Shown: positions 49,586 to 59,713, counted from the first letter of the stretch. The stretch: 64,000 bases of DNA from Gordonia sp. PP30 (GCF_023100845.1 NZ_CP095864.1:3906001-3970000), one strand, 5' to 3'. Made by a program: numbers and translations. The notes: a model not told the origin generated them from the sequence alone.

Positions 49586-51166
49586 GATCTTGCCGGAGGC
49601 CGACTTCGGGATCGCGGCGATGAACTCCACCTGGCGGACCTTCTTGTACGGGGCCACCCGCTCGGCGGTGAAGGCCATCACCTCGTCCGCGGTCAGCTCC
49701 TGGCCCTCCTGGAGCACGACGAACGCCTTCGGCACCTCTTCACCCTCGTCGTCGTGCGAGCCGACGACGGCGACGTCGGCGATCTTCGGATGGGTCAGCA
49801 GCAGGGCCTCCAGCTCGGCCGGCGGCACCTGGTAGCCCTTGTACTTGATCAGTTCCTTGAGGCGGTCGACGATCGTGATGCAGCCGCTCGCATCGACGGT
49901 CGCCATGTCGCCGGTGTGCAGCCAGCCGTCGGCGTCGATGGTCTCGGCGGTGGCCTTGTCGTTGTTCAGGTAGCCGGCCATCACGTTGGGGCCGCGCACC
50001 CACAGCTCACCCGGCTCCGAAACACCCTCGGCGGGGATGTCGATGTCGTCGCCGGTACCCGGGTCGACCAGCCGGTTCTCGGTGTTCGGCACCGGCCAGC
50101 CCACCGACGACAGGGGAGCCAGCACGCCGCGGGTGTTCTCGCCGCCGTCGAACGGGATGATGTGACTGACCGGCGACAGCTCGCTCATGCCGTAGCCCTG
50201 CAGCATCCGCAGGTTCAGGCGCTCGGCGACGGCGTGGCCCAGCTCGGCGTCGAGCGGTGCCGCGCCGGAGAGCATGGTGTGCACCGACGACAGGTCGTAC
50301 TTGTCGACGATCGGGTGCTTGGCGAGGGCGACGGCCACCGGCGGCGCGATGAACGCGTAGGTGATCTTGTGGGTCTGGATGCCCTCGAGGAACTCGATCA
50401 TGTCGAAGCGCGGCATCACGAAGAGCGAGGCCCGCGCCTTGAGCGCCGCGTTGAGCAGCACGGTCATGCCGTAGATGTGGAAGAAGGGCAGCACCGCGAG
50501 GACCACGTCGTCCGGGGTCATCCCGTTGAGCGGCTCGATCTGCGCCACGTTGGCCACCAGGTTGCGGTGGGTGAGCATGACGCCCTTGGGGTTGCCGGTG
50601 GTACCGGAGCTGTACGGCAGGACCGCGAGGTGGGTGGCCGCGTCGAACGACACGTCCGGGGCGCGCAGCCCGGCGCCGAGCAGGTCGGCGGCGTTCGGGT
50701 GACCGCTCGCGGCCTGCCCCTCGCCGTCGAGAACGATGATGTTCGCGTCGTCGATGCCGACCTCGCGCGCGGCCTCGATGGCCTGCGGCGACAGCAGCGA
50801 GATGGTGACGATCATCTTGGCCTTGGAGTCGACCAGCTGCTTGGCGATGTCCTTCTCGGTGAACAGCGCGTTGAGCGTGGTCGCGGTGCCGCCGCTGCGG
50901 AGGATGCCGTGGAACACGGTGGCGAACGCCGGGATGTTCGGCGACAGCACGGCGACCACGTCGCCCACGCCGATGCCGCGGGCGGCGAGCGCACCGGCGG
51001 CCGCGTCGATCTGGCCGATCAGCTGGCGGTAGGTGGTGGTGGCGCCGGTCTTGGCGTCGATCAGGGCGACTCGGTCGAGATCACTCTCGGCGATCGAGCC
51101 GAAGAGGAAGTCGTAGACGCTGACATTCGGGATCTCGACGTCGTCGTACGGATTGCGAAAGCTCAT
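49562..51166 (-). CDS. acyl-CoA / 4-coumarate-CoA ligase family protein
   Basis: 534 residues from ATG 51166, with GGAGG upstream. Adenylate-forming enzyme: AMP-binding motif LPYSSGTTGNPKGVMLTHRN, MLQGYGMSELSP, WLHTGDMATVD, VDRLKELIKYKGYQV and the C-terminal catalytic Lys in PKSASGKILRKDL. Probably activates fatty or aryl acids as CoA thioesters. Its 3' end is the attachment site of the element; the reading frame is intact. Confidence 0.93.
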   Translation of the reverse strand: MSFRNPYDDVEIPNVSVYDFLFGSIAESDLDRVALIDAKTGATTTYRQLIGQIDAAAGALAARGIGVGDVVAVLSPNIPAFATVFHGILRSGGTATTLNALFTEKDIAKQLVDSKAKMIVTISLLSPQAIEAAREVGIDDANIIVLDGEGQAASGHPNAADLLGAGLRAPDVSFDAATHLAVLPYSSGTTGNPKGVMLTHRNLVANVAQIEPLNGMTPDDVVLAVLPFFHIYGMTVLLNAALKARASLFVMPRFDMIEFLEGIQTHKITYAFIAPPVAVALAKHPIVDKYDLSSVHTMLSGAAPLDAELGHAVAERLNLRMLQGYGMSELSPVSHIIPFDGGENTRGVLAPLSSVGWPVPNTENRLVDPGTGDDIDIPAEGVSEPGELWVRGPNVMAGYLNNDKATAETIDADGWLHTGDMATVDASGCITIVDRLKELIKYKGYQVPPAELEALLLTHPKIADVAVVGSHDDEGEEVPKAFVVLQEGQELTADEVMAFTAERVAPYKKVRQVEFIAAIPKSASGKILRKDLRK

Positions 51167-51289
51167 GGGCCCTCCATCGGTGGTGTGCGGAGCAATGGTA
51201 GCAATGGTGATTGTCACGGTTTCGGTGACGGCGGCCACCCGGCGCCGCGGCAGATCATCGGGTATGTCCGATTCTGCCTCGGGGTGGTT

Positions 51290-51889
51290 CTACTCGTCGT
51301 CGGCGGCGTCCCCGCCGGGTGACGCCTCCTCGATCCCGGCCGGAGCCGCACCGTCGAGCGGGCCGATCTCGGGCAGTTTGTCCTCGTCGATCAGATGCTC
51401 GAAGGCGAGCAGATTGACCATCGACTCGCCGCGCGCCTTGCGCCAGGCCCACTCGCGGTGGATCGAGGTGAGGAAGCCGATCTCCAGCAGCTTGTTGAAG
51501 TCGCCGTCGGCGGACTGCAAGACCTGACCGAGCACCCGGTCCACCTCGTCGCGGGTCAGCGCGTCGGTGGAGATCCGGCCGACCAGATACACGTCGCCGA
51601 TGTTGTCGAGGGTGTAGGCGACGCCGTACATGCGCCGGTTCTGCAGGAGCAGATAGTGATAGAACGACGCGAAGTTCTCGTCGGCCCGCCGGCACACGAA
51701 GGCCTCCACCCGCACCCCGTGCACACCAGCGGTCAGCAGCACCGTGGTCTTGAGTTTGCGTTCGCCGGGCAGTTCCACGACGACGTGTTCGGCGCGCGCG
51801 CTGCCGGAGTCCTTGCGCACATAGTCGATGCCGGATTCGGTGAGCGCGGCCTCGAGCGCCGCCAGGTTCTGTTGCGCGGTTGCGGTCAT
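51290..51889 (-). CDS. YbjN domain-containing protein (Rv0487-like)
   Basis: 199 residues from ATG 51889, overlapping mshA's stop by four bases. YbjN-type fold related to type III secretion chaperones: [62 protein letters not shown]. Acidic disordered tail. In Mycobacteriales it always follows mshA. Role unknown, possibly chaperone-like. Confidence 0.88.
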   Translation of the reverse strand: MTATAQQNLAALEAALTESGIDYVRKDSGSARAEHVVVELPGERKLKTTVLLTAGVHGVRVEAFVCRRADENFASFYHYLLLQNRRMYGVAYTLDNIGDVYLVGRISTDALTRDEVDRVLGQVLQSADGDFNKLLEIGFLTSIHREWAWRKARGESMVNLLAFEHLIDEDKLPEIGPLDGAAPAGIEEASPGGDAADDE

Positions 51890-53208
51890 CCTGCCATCCT
51901 CGGTCGGTTCTTGAGCCAGCTCCGCCGCAGCCGTCCGGTCGGAGTCCAGCGGGGGCCCGGGCGGAACCCGGAGAGCGCGGCGCTGTACGAATTCAGCAGC
52001 GCGTCGGTGGTGTGCTCCCAGGAGAAGCGGGCGGCGTGCCCGGCGGCGGCCGCGCCGAAGCGGGTCAGCCGCGCCGGGTCGCCGAGCAGGTCGGCCAGCT
52101 GCGCCGTCCACTCGTCGATGTCGTGCCCGGCGACGAGCCGGCCGGTCACCCCGTCGTCGACGGCGACGCCCAGGCCGCCGACGTTCGCCGCGATCACCGG
52201 CACCCCGCACGCTTGCGCCTCGACGGCCACGAGCCCGAAACTCTCCGAGAAACTGGGCACCGCGACGAGATCCGACGCGCGGTACACCTGCGCGAGCACC
52301 GCCGGCGACTGCGGCGGACGGAAGATCACCCGGTCGGCGACACCCAGGTCACGGGCGAGTTCAGTCAGCACCGTCGGCCGCTCCAGCCCGGTGCCGGACG
52401 GCCCGCCCACGATCAGCAGTTTCCGCCGCCCGGTCGGATCGGACCTGATCAGCGGGGCCATCGCGGCGAGCAGCACGTCGGGAGCCTTCAGCGGCTGGAT
52501 GCGCCCGACGAAGGTCACCAGGACATCGTCGTCGTCCAGACCCAGCGCGGCCCGCGCCGCCGACTTGTCTCCCGGGGAATAGCAGTCCAGGTCCGCGCCG
52601 GGCACCACCACGTCGATCTTGTCCGGGTCGGCCCCGTAGTGATCGACGAGTTCGGCGAACTCGGTGGCGGTGTTGGCGATCAGCCGGTCGGCCTCGTCCA
52701 CCACCTGCTGCTCGCCGATCACCCGGCCCATCGGCTCGGCGGTGTCACCCCCCGCGAGAGACGCGTTCTTCACCGCGGCGAGGGTGTGCGCGGTGTGCAC
52801 CAGCGGAACCTTCCAGCGATCCCGCGCCAGCCATCCGACCTGGCCGGAGAGCCAGTAGTGCGAATGGATCAGGTCGTAGTAGCCGCCGGGTTCCGCGGCC
52901 TCGGCGCGCAGCACGTTGGCCGAGAAAGCGCACAGCTGGCCGGGCAGATCACGCTTGTCGAGGCCGTCGAACGGCCCGGCCACCACGTGCCGGACCAGCA
53001 CGCCCGGGGCGGCGTGCACCACCGGCGCATCATCGGACGACGTCGCCCGCGTGAAGATCTCGACCTCGATCCCGCGGCGCGCCAGGCGGGTCGCGGTCTG
53101 CCACACGTAGACGTTCATCCCACCGGCATCGCCGATACCCGGCTGCGCGAGGGGCGAGGTGTGCACTGAGATCAGCGCGAGGCGTCGCGGCCGCAGTCCA
53201 CCGGTCAT
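51886..53208 (-). CDS. mshA: D-inositol-3-phosphate glycosyltransferase, first enzyme of mycothiol synthesis
   Basis: 440 residues. GT-B retaining glycosyltransferase (GT4): acceptor-side [36 protein letters not shown], and donor-side [12 protein letters not shown] and [18 protein letters not shown] (the E-x7-E motif). Transfers GlcNAc from UDP-GlcNAc to 1L-myo-inositol-1-phosphate. Coupled to the YbjN gene. Confidence 0.96.
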   Translation of the reverse strand: MTGGLRPRRLALISVHTSPLAQPGIGDAGGMNVYVWQTATRLARRGIEVEIFTRATSSDDAPVVHAAPGVLVRHVVAGPFDGLDKRDLPGQLCAFSANVLRAEAAEPGGYYDLIHSHYWLSGQVGWLARDRWKVPLVHTAHTLAAVKNASLAGGDTAEPMGRVIGEQQVVDEADRLIANTATEFAELVDHYGADPDKIDVVVPGADLDCYSPGDKSAARAALGLDDDDVLVTFVGRIQPLKAPDVLLAAMAPLIRSDPTGRRKLLIVGGPSGTGLERPTVLTELARDLGVADRVIFRPPQSPAVLAQVYRASDLVAVPSFSESFGLVAVEAQACGVPVIAANVGGLGVAVDDGVTGRLVAGHDIDEWTAQLADLLGDPARLTRFGAAAAGHAARFSWEHTTDALLNSYSAALSGFRPGPRWTPTGRLRRSWLKNRPRMAG

Positions 53209-53341
53209 GGATCCAGCCTATGGCATGTCGCCCAAGTCTCTTTCCGGTCCTCGGCGCCCCGGCCCCACCGCGAACGTCTTCCCCGGGCACATCTATGCAC
53301 GGTTGGAGATTAGTGGTGCACCGCACCTCTCCCTAGACTGC

Positions 53342-53363
53342 TGTCAGCAACGATTGTCATTAT
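53342..53363 (+). promoter_or_regulatory. candidate Zur box before znuACB
   Basis: The segment ends AACGATTGTCATTA, matching 13 of 14 bases of the right half of the actinobacterial zinc-uptake-regulator site (AACGATTTTCATTA); the left half (TGTCAGC) is weaker. It lies 20 bp before the znuA ATG, just behind a -10-like TAGACT (53334-53339), so a bound repressor would block initiation. Confidence 0.5.
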
Positions 53364-53383
53364 CGGAAGGTTCGGACTCGCTG

Positions 53384-54364
53384 ATGAAAGCCACCCTTAC
53401 CCGGCGCGTCGCGCTGCGTCGTCTCGCCGCCACCACCCTGATCGCCGCGACCGGCTTCGCCGCCGTCGCCTGCGGCAGCGACAGCGAGGTCCCGAAGGAG
53501 ACCGACAACCCGACCGTCGTCGCCTCCACCGACGTCTGGGGATCGGTGGCGAGCGCGGTGGTCGGCGACCACGGCACCGTCACCTCGCTGTTCCACTCGC
53601 CCGGCTCCGACCCCCACGAGTTCGAGCCGTCGATGGCCGACACCGCCAAGATCGAGGACGCCGATGTCCTGGTGTTCAACGGCCTCGACTACGACGCCTA
53701 CATGGAGACGGCCGCCAAGAACTCCAAGGCGTACAAGGTGAACGCCGTCTCGCTGCTCCCCGGCGGCGCGGGTGACGCCACCCAGGAAGATCACGACCAC
53801 GACCACGGCGACGAGGGCCATCACCACGACCACGGCGGTGTGAACGAGCACGTCTTCTACGACCTCACCGTCGTCGGGAAGGTGGCGGACCAGACCGCCG
53901 AGAAGCTCGGCAAGGTCTCCCCCAAGAACGCCCAGTACTACAAGGACAACGCCGCCAAGTTCAACACCGGGATCACCGGCCTGCGCGATCGGCTGGCCGC
54001 GATCAAGGCCCGCCACGACGGCGCGAAGGTCGCCGCCACCGAGCCGCTGGCGGGCTACCTGCTGACCGAGGCCGGCCTGGTCGACGTCGCCCCGGCGTCG
54101 TTCACCGCCGCCGTCGAGGACGGTCAGTCGCCGTCGGCCGCCGACGTCGCCAAGTTCAACGATCTGCTGACCGGCCGCCAGGTCCGCGCCCTGATCTACA
54201 ACACGCAGGCCGTCGATCCGGCGACCGAAGCGCTGCTGAAGGTGGCGCGCACGTCGAACGTTCCGGTGGTCCAGGTGACCGAGTCGCTGCCGGCCGGCGT
54301 CACCGACTATCTTGCGTGGCAGTCCGCGCAGATTCAGCAACTGGAGCAAGCACTCAACGCATGA
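53384..54364 (+). CDS. znuA: zinc ABC transporter substrate-binding lipoprotein
   Basis: 326 residues from ATG 53384. Lipoprotein signal with lipobox FAAVACG. Cluster A-I metal-binding protein: HSPGSDPHEFEPS, NGLDYDAYM, ATEPLAGYLL, and a His-rich loop between the lobes (DHDHDHGDEGHHHDH) typical of zinc rather than manganese carriers. Coupled to the ATPase gene by ATGA. The putative Zur site upstream fits repression by zinc. Confidence 0.92.
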   Translation: MKATLTRRVALRRLAATTLIAATGFAAVACGSDSEVPKETDNPTVVASTDVWGSVASAVVGDHGTVTSLFHSPGSDPHEFEPSMADTAKIEDADVLVFNGLDYDAYMETAAKNSKAYKVNAVSLLPGGAGDATQEDHDHDHGDEGHHHDHGGVNEHVFYDLTVVGKVADQTAEKLGKVSPKNAQYYKDNAAKFNTGITGLRDRLAAIKARHDGAKVAATEPLAGYLLTEAGLVDVAPASFTAAVEDGQSPSAADVAKFNDLLTGRQVRALIYNTQAVDPATEALLKVARTSNVPVVQVTESLPAGVTDYLAWQSAQIQQLEQALNA

Positions 54365-55173
54365 ACCCCGTCATCGAGTTCTCCGGGGCCACCCTGGCCA
54401 TCGGCGACCGCGTCCTCTGGCACGACCTGAACCTGGACGTGCGACCCGGCGAGTTCATCGCCGTGCTCGGCCCCAACGGCTCGGGCAAGACCACTCTCCT
54501 GCGGGCGATCCTGGGGCGGCTGCCGCTGACCTCGGGATCGCTCGCGGTGCACGGCCGACTCGGGTACGTGCCGCAGCAGCACGCCGACGACTCCGACACG
54601 ATGGCGCTGCGCGGCCGCGACCTGGTCGGCTTCGGCGTCGACGGCGCGTCGTGGGGCATCGGTCTGCTGCGCCGCACCGACCGGCGCCGGCGGATCGACG
54701 CCGCCGTCGCCGAGGTCCACGCACAGGACTTCGTGGATCGCCCGTTCGGGCTGCTCTCCGGCGGCGAGCAGCAGCGTCTGCGTATCGCGCAGGCGCTCAC
54801 CGACGATCCGGCGGTCCTGCTGTGCGACGAGCCGCTGGCCAGCCTCGATCTGCGGAATCAGCGCACGGTCGTCGATCTGCTGGACGAACGCCGGCGCCGC
54901 CGCGACACCGCGGTGCTGTTCGTGACGCACGAGATCAATCCGGTCCTGCCGTTCGTGGACCGCGTCCTCTACCTGGTCGACGGCCGGTTCCGGATCGGTA
55001 CCGTCGCCGAGGTGATGAACTCGGCGACGCTCTCCGAGTTGTACGGCAGCCGCGTCGAGGTGATCGAGGTGGCCGGCCGCCTGGTGGTGGTCGGCGGCGA
55101 GGGCGAGCACTATCACTGCGAGGAACACCCCTACGACGAGAACACGGAGGAGCCCCGGGTGATCACCCGATGA
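54361..55173 (+). CDS. znuC: zinc ABC transporter ATP-binding protein
   Basis: 270 residues from ATG 54361. Walker A LGPNGSGKTT, signature LLSGGEQQRLRI, Walker B VLLCDEPLASLDL, switch His in FVTHEINPVL. The C-terminus has a second His/Cys segment (GEHYHCEEHPY). Works with ZnuA and ZnuB; start and stop overlap both neighbours by four bases. Confidence 0.93.
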   Translation: MNPVIEFSGATLAIGDRVLWHDLNLDVRPGEFIAVLGPNGSGKTTLLRAILGRLPLTSGSLAVHGRLGYVPQQHADDSDTMALRGRDLVGFGVDGASWGIGLLRRTDRRRRIDAAVAEVHAQDFVDRPFGLLSGGEQQRLRIAQALTDDPAVLLCDEPLASLDLRNQRTVVDLLDERRRRRDTAVLFVTHEINPVLPFVDRVLYLVDGRFRIGTVAEVMNSATLSELYGSRVEVIEVAGRLVVVGGEGEHYHCEEHPYDENTEEPRVITR

Positions 55174-56024
55174 CCACGTACACGGTGGCCGCCCAGATGG
55201 GCCAGTTCTGGAACTTCTCGCAGACCGGCGATCTCCTCTCCCGCACCTTCGTCCAGCAGTCGCTGCTGGCACTGGCTCTCCTCGGACTGGTCGGCGGCCT
55301 GCTCGGGCCGATGATCGTGTCCCGGCAGATGAGCTTCGCCGTGCACGGCGCCTCGGAGCTGAGCTTCACCGGCGCGGCCGCGGCCCTGCTCGTCGGGATC
55401 AACGTGAACCTGGGCGGCGTGATCGGCGCGGTCGTGGCCGCCGCCGTCTTCGGCTGGCTGGGCAACCGTGCGCGTGAACGCGACTCGGTGATCGGCGTGG
55501 TGATGGCCTTCGGGCTCGGTCTCGGCGTGCTGTTCCTGCACCTGCACGGCCGTACCGGCACCGGTTTCGCACTGCTGACCGGCCAGGTGGTCAGCGTCGG
55601 CTCCGGCGGCCTGCTGGCGGTCGCCGTCACCGCGGCGGTGGTGGTCGCGGTTCTCGCGGTGATCTATCGCCCGCTGCTGTTCGCCAGCCTCGATCCCCGG
55701 GTGGCGACCGCGTCGGGTGTCCCGATGCGCGGCCTGTCGGTGGTCTTCGCCGTGCTGGTCGGCCTCGCCGCCGCGCAGGGCGTGCAGATCATCGGCGCGC
55801 TGCTGGTGATGTCGCTGCTGATCACCCCGGCCGCCGCGGCCGCACGCCTCACCGCTTCGCCGGCCAAGCAGGTCGGTCTGTCGGTGCTGTTCGCGCTGAT
55901 CGCCTCGGTCGGCGGCCTGATCCTGTCGCTGGCGCCGGAACTGCCGGTGTCGGTGCTGGTCACGACCATCTCGTTCGTGATCTATCTGCTCTGCCGCGCG
56001 GTGGGCATGCGCGCCCGCGACTGA
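55170..56024 (+). CDS. znuB: zinc ABC transporter permease
   Basis: 284 residues from ATG 55170; the longer upstream frame is a shadow of znuC. ABC-3 family permease with about eight helices: FVQQSLLALALLGLVGGLLGPMIVSRQMSFAVHGASELSFTG, ASLDPRVATASGVP (cytoplasmic coupling loop), GALLVMSLLITPAAAA. Last gene of the zinc operon. Confidence 0.93.
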   Translation: MTTYTVAAQMGQFWNFSQTGDLLSRTFVQQSLLALALLGLVGGLLGPMIVSRQMSFAVHGASELSFTGAAAALLVGINVNLGGVIGAVVAAAVFGWLGNRARERDSVIGVVMAFGLGLGVLFLHLHGRTGTGFALLTGQVVSVGSGGLLAVAVTAAVVVAVLAVIYRPLLFASLDPRVATASGVPMRGLSVVFAVLVGLAAAQGVQIIGALLVMSLLITPAAAAARLTASPAKQVGLSVLFALIASVGGLILSLAPELPVSVLVTTISFVIYLLCRAVGMRARD

Positions 56025-56139
56025 ACCGAGTAGCGGGCCCGGCTGACCGTACTGTGACGTCCAGGCAGTACCGGCACTCTCGCCACCCGCACCGACCACG
56101 GCGTTTCCGTTCGGGTCGGCCGTCCGCGGCGAAGTTACG

Positions 56140-56673
56140 TCACGGTTGGGACAGATTCGTCAGGCGCTCCTCGGCGAAGCCGGGATTGCAGCGGGTGGCG
56201 ATCATCTCGGCCACCCCGACCACCGGCCGGTTCGGCTCCAGATTCCAGCTCGCCTTGTTCGGATCGACGAGCCGGGCGAACACCCAGTGGCAGTCGAACT
56301 GCGCCCGCATACCCGGGCCGCCGCCGTCCGGAGCGAGCGCCAGCACCTCGCGCCACGCCGCATCCGGGACGCCCCAGCCCGTCGCACGGCGGCCGGCCGC
56401 GGTGGGACGGATCTGCAGGCTCGGCCCGGTCGGCAGCGTCACCCACGTGACGGCGGCGACGTAGGGACCGGGACGGGTGGCCGGCCACGGCAGACCGGCG
56501 AAACCGCGCTCCCCGGAGTTCCCGGCCCGGTAGGCGTCGAACTCGGCGGCCAGATCGCGCTGCTGCTGGGTCCGCGGAACGGCAGCGGCGGGCGCGCCGA
56601 CCACCACCGGCACGCCCACGAGCAGCCCGCAGGCGAGAAGGCCGCTCACCACGCGGCCGGACAAGGTTCGCAT
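56140..56673 (-). CDS. DUF2599 secreted protein
   Basis: 177 residues from ATG 56673 (GTG 56682 possible). A cleavable signal (VSGLLACGLLVGVPVVVGAPAAA) and a C-terminal DUF2599 domain: LQIRPTAAGR, AWREVLALAP, MRAQFDCHWVFARLVDPNKASWNLEPNRP, MIATRCNPG. Two conserved Cys may form a disulfide. Same domain as the next gene, 77% or so identical in the core motif by eye. Function unknown; typical of Mycobacteriales envelope proteins. Confidence 0.82.
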   Translation of the reverse strand: MRTLSGRVVSGLLACGLLVGVPVVVGAPAAAVPRTQQQRDLAAEFDAYRAGNSGERGFAGLPWPATRPGPYVAAVTWVTLPTGPSLQIRPTAAGRRATGWGVPDAAWREVLALAPDGGGPGMRAQFDCHWVFARLVDPNKASWNLEPNRPVVGVAEMIATRCNPGFAEERLTNLSQP

Positions 56674-56772
56674 CGATCTCACTTCGTCCCCACATCGTCC
56701 ACCAGGAAAATCTGCAGAAACGGTCTCACGGCCGGGCGGTCGACACGCGGGATTCGGCCGAACCGCCGGCCG

Positions 56773-57291
56773 TCACTCCTCGGCGAAACCGGGGTTGCAC
56801 CGGGTGGCGATCATCTCGCTCTGCGACACCACCGGCCGGCCCGGTTCCAGATTCCAGCTGGGCTTGTTCGGATCGACCAGCCGCGCGAAGGTCCAGTGAC
56901 AGTCGAACTGGGCGCGCATACCCGGGGTGTCGGCGTTCGGTGACAGTTTCAGCACCTCGGACCAGGCCTCGTCCTGCGTGCCGTCCCCGGTGACCGTGCG
57001 GCCGGCCTGCGTCGGGTGGATCTGCAGGCTCGGGCCGACGGCGGTCTGCACCCACTCGGTGTAGTCGATGTACGGCGGCGGGAGACTGGGCGGCGTCGAC
57101 GTGGACGGATACTCCTCGGACTCGGCAGCACTCGTCTCGGACGACGGCGCGACGGCGCTCGTCGACGACGTGGCGGGCGACGATGCCGGCGCCGAAACCG
57201 GGCCGGAGTCCGACCCGCAGCCGGCCAGCAGTGCGGCCGCCGCGGCGAGTGGCACCGCGACGGCGACGAACCTCGACCGGCGCACGTTCAC
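56773..57291 (-). CDS. DUF2599 lipoprotein
   Basis: 172 residues from GTG 57291, whose GTGA overlaps the carboxylesterase stop. Lipobox ALLAGCGSD, a Ser/Thr-rich linker, then the DUF2599 domain (LQIHPTQAGRTV, AWSEVLKLSP, MRAQFDCHWTFARLVDPNKPSW, MIATRCNPGFAEE). Paralog of the gene at 56140; this one is membrane-anchored, the other is secreted. Confidence 0.85.
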   Translation of the reverse strand: MNVRRSRFVAVAVPLAAAAALLAGCGSDSGPVSAPASSPATSSTSAVAPSSETSAAESEEYPSTSTPPSLPPPYIDYTEWVQTAVGPSLQIHPTQAGRTVTGDGTQDEAWSEVLKLSPNADTPGMRAQFDCHWTFARLVDPNKPSWNLEPGRPVVSQSEMIATRCNPGFAEE

Positions 57292-58844
57292 GAGTTCCGC
57301 AGTTCCAGGTGGACTCGTTCCCAGGCGGCGCGGCGGGCGCCGTCCGGGTCGTCCTCGACGGTCACCGGGTGATCCAGCACCAGCACGCGGCGGTCGTCCG
57401 CGCTGTATCGCGGCCAGTTCTCCGCGGGCACTCCGGTCCGGGCGAACCACGTCCACATCGACTGCATGGTGCCGGTGATGCGCTTGGTGGAGAACCAGCT
57501 TCCGGCGGCGGCCAGCCCGATGCCGATCGGGTGCCGGTAGACGCCGAAGATCGCGAGCAGTTCGGTGGCGTGCGTGGCCCCGATTCCGGTGAGTTTGAGC
57601 GCGCGGACGGCGTAGTCGTACCGGTAGACGTACGTCGGCGAGTGCTTGGCGTGGTTCTCGGCGAAGATCATCGTCGGGATCCAGAACACCGCATCCGCCG
57701 ACAGCCGCACCTGATCGCGGGTGCCCGGATAGAGCCTGGTCAGCTCCTCGCGGACCTCCGGGTCGTGCACACCGACCAGGTAGTGCGTGGGCTCGGGCAG
57801 GATGCTCCAGAACCGCGCGAACAGCTCGCCCTCGTCGCGGTTGCTGCCGGCGATCAGCGGCACGCGGTGCGTCGTCCCGGCGCGGGCGGCGTCGACCGGG
57901 GCCAGCGGCAGATAGTCGCCGTCGACGGCCGGCGCGAACGGCATCGGGTCGGACAGTTCGGCGTGCTTGGTGAACCCGAGGAGCCGGTTCCCGGCGGCGA
58001 GCAGCGCGTACGGGTCGGCATCGTCGATGAGCGCGGCCACCTTCTCCGGGGACATCGGCGGCTCGGTGCGCTGCGGCCCGCTGCGCCGCCCCGGGTTCTC
58101 CAGCTGACGCACGAATTCGTCGGCGAGGACGGCGCGGTTCTCCTCGTGCACGACGAGCTCGGCGGCCGGGCTCTGCGCGATCGCCCGCGAGAAGAGCCCC
58201 TCGGCGGCCGGGGTGGACAGCAGGGTCAGCACCGCCGCACCGCCCGCGCTCTCGCCGAAGACGGTCACCCGGTCCGGGTCACCGCCGAAGGCCGCGATGT
58301 TACGCTGCACCCACTCCAGCGCGGCGACCATGTCGCGCAGGCCGCAGTTGCTGTCGAACCTGCGCTCGGGCGTCGAGTACTCGGACAGGTCGAGGAAGCC
58401 GAACGGCCCGAAACGGTAGTTCACGGTCACCACGATCACGTCGCGGGCCCGGGCCAGGAACGACCCGTCGTAGATGGGCGTCGACGATCCGCCCAGCACG
58501 TAGGCGCCGCCGTAGTTGAAGACCATCACCGGCCGCGGCGTCGCCGACACCGTGTCCGGCGCGAAGACGTTGACCGTCAGGCAGTCCTCGCTGCGCGGCT
58601 GGAACGTCCCGTCGGCGCGGGCCGTGAAGAGCTTGTCCTGGATCGGCGAGAAGCCGTAGTCGAAGCACTCGAGCACGCCGTCCCACGGCTGCACCGGCTG
58701 CGGGGCGCGCAGCCGCAACGGCCCGACCGGCGGCGCCGCGTACGGGATGCCCAGCCACGACACCGTGCCGCGCCTGCTGCGCCGGCCCCGCTTGCCGTCG
58801 ACCGTGCCCTCGACCGTGTCGACCGTCGTGTCCATCTGCGTCAT
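57288..58844 (-). CDS. type-B carboxylesterase
   Basis: 518 residues from ATG 58844 (GTG 58850 possible). Carboxylesterase/cholinesterase fold: SEDCLTVNVFAP, FNYGGAYVLG (oxyanion hole), nucleophile Ser in TVFGESAGGAAV, and downstream Glu/His of the triad (RDEGELFARF, GIGATHATELLAIFG). No signal peptide. Broad ester substrates possible. Coupled to the DUF2599 lipoprotein gene. Confidence 0.92.
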   Translation of the reverse strand: MTQMDTTVDTVEGTVDGKRGRRSRRGTVSWLGIPYAAPPVGPLRLRAPQPVQPWDGVLECFDYGFSPIQDKLFTARADGTFQPRSEDCLTVNVFAPDTVSATPRPVMVFNYGGAYVLGGSSTPIYDGSFLARARDVIVVTVNYRFGPFGFLDLSEYSTPERRFDSNCGLRDMVAALEWVQRNIAAFGGDPDRVTVFGESAGGAAVLTLLSTPAAEGLFSRAIAQSPAAELVVHEENRAVLADEFVRQLENPGRRSGPQRTEPPMSPEKVAALIDDADPYALLAAGNRLLGFTKHAELSDPMPFAPAVDGDYLPLAPVDAARAGTTHRVPLIAGSNRDEGELFARFWSILPEPTHYLVGVHDPEVREELTRLYPGTRDQVRLSADAVFWIPTMIFAENHAKHSPTYVYRYDYAVRALKLTGIGATHATELLAIFGVYRHPIGIGLAAAGSWFSTKRITGTMQSMWTWFARTGVPAENWPRYSADDRRVLVLDHPVTVEDDPDGARRAAWERVHLELRNS

Positions 58845-58972
58845 GGACACCAACCTTATCGCCGGACGATGACAGCCTCCCAGCCGTCTCCGGCGTTCGT
58901 GATACGCGCCGCACGACACCGCCCGCGGGACGCACGGCACCGTCCCGATCGGGGCGGGCCTACCATGATGCA

Positions 58973-59713
58973 ATGGCCATCACCAGCGTCGATCTGAACG
59001 CGGATCTCGGCGAAGGCATCGGCGACGACGCCGCCATGGTCGCCCTCGTGACCAGCGCGAACGTCGCCTGCGGCTTCCACGCCGGCACCCCTTCCCTGCT
59101 GCGCCGCACCTGCGCGGAAGCGGTCGCCGCCGGGGTGCGGATCGGCGCGCAGGTGTCCTATCCGGACCGGGACGGATTCGGCCGCCGCTTCATGGAGATC
59201 GAGCCCGACGACCTGGTCGCCGATGTGCTGTTCCAGATCGGCGCGCTGTCGGAGATCGCCCGCTCGGTGGGCGGCACCGTCGACTACGTGAAACCGCACG
59301 GCGCGCTCTACAACGCGATCGTCGGGCACCGGGAGCAGGCCCGGGCCGTGGTGTCCGCGGTGGCGCAGGCCGGGCTGCCGCTGATGAACCTGCCTGGGTC
59401 GGTGGCACTGGAGTTCGCGGTGGCCGCGGGCGTCCCGATCCTGACCGAGGCCTTCGCCGATCGCGCGTACACCCCGCAGGGCACGCTGGTGCCGCGGACG
59501 ACGCCCGGTGCGGTGCTGACCGACACCTCCGCGATCGCCGAGCGGGTGGTGCGGCTGGTGACCACCGGCGAGGTCACCGCCATCGATGGCACCGACGTGG
59601 CCGTGCACGCGGACTCGGTCTGCCTGCACGGCGACACCCCCGGCGCCGTCGAGCACGCCCGCGCGGTACGGGCCGCGCTGGAGGCCGCGGGCATCGACGT
59701 GCGCGCCCGATGA
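58973..59713 (+). CDS. pxpA: 5-oxoprolinase subunit A (LamB/YcsF family)
   Basis: 246 residues. VDLNADLGEGIGDDAAM, SANVACGFHAGTP, IGAQVSYPDRDGFGRR, YVKPHGALYNAI and CLHGDTPGAVEHA are diagnostic of PxpA, which with PxpBC hydrolyses 5-oxoproline to glutamate using ATP. The pxpB and pxpC partners are not in the window. Coupled to rarD by an ATGA overlap. Confidence 0.93.
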   Translation: MAITSVDLNADLGEGIGDDAAMVALVTSANVACGFHAGTPSLLRRTCAEAVAAGVRIGAQVSYPDRDGFGRRFMEIEPDDLVADVLFQIGALSEIARSVGGTVDYVKPHGALYNAIVGHREQARAVVSAVAQAGLPLMNLPGSVALEFAVAAGVPILTEAFADRAYTPQGTLVPRTTPGAVLTDTSAIAERVVRLVTTGEVTAIDGTDVAVHADSVCLHGDTPGAVEHARAVRAALEAAGIDVRAR

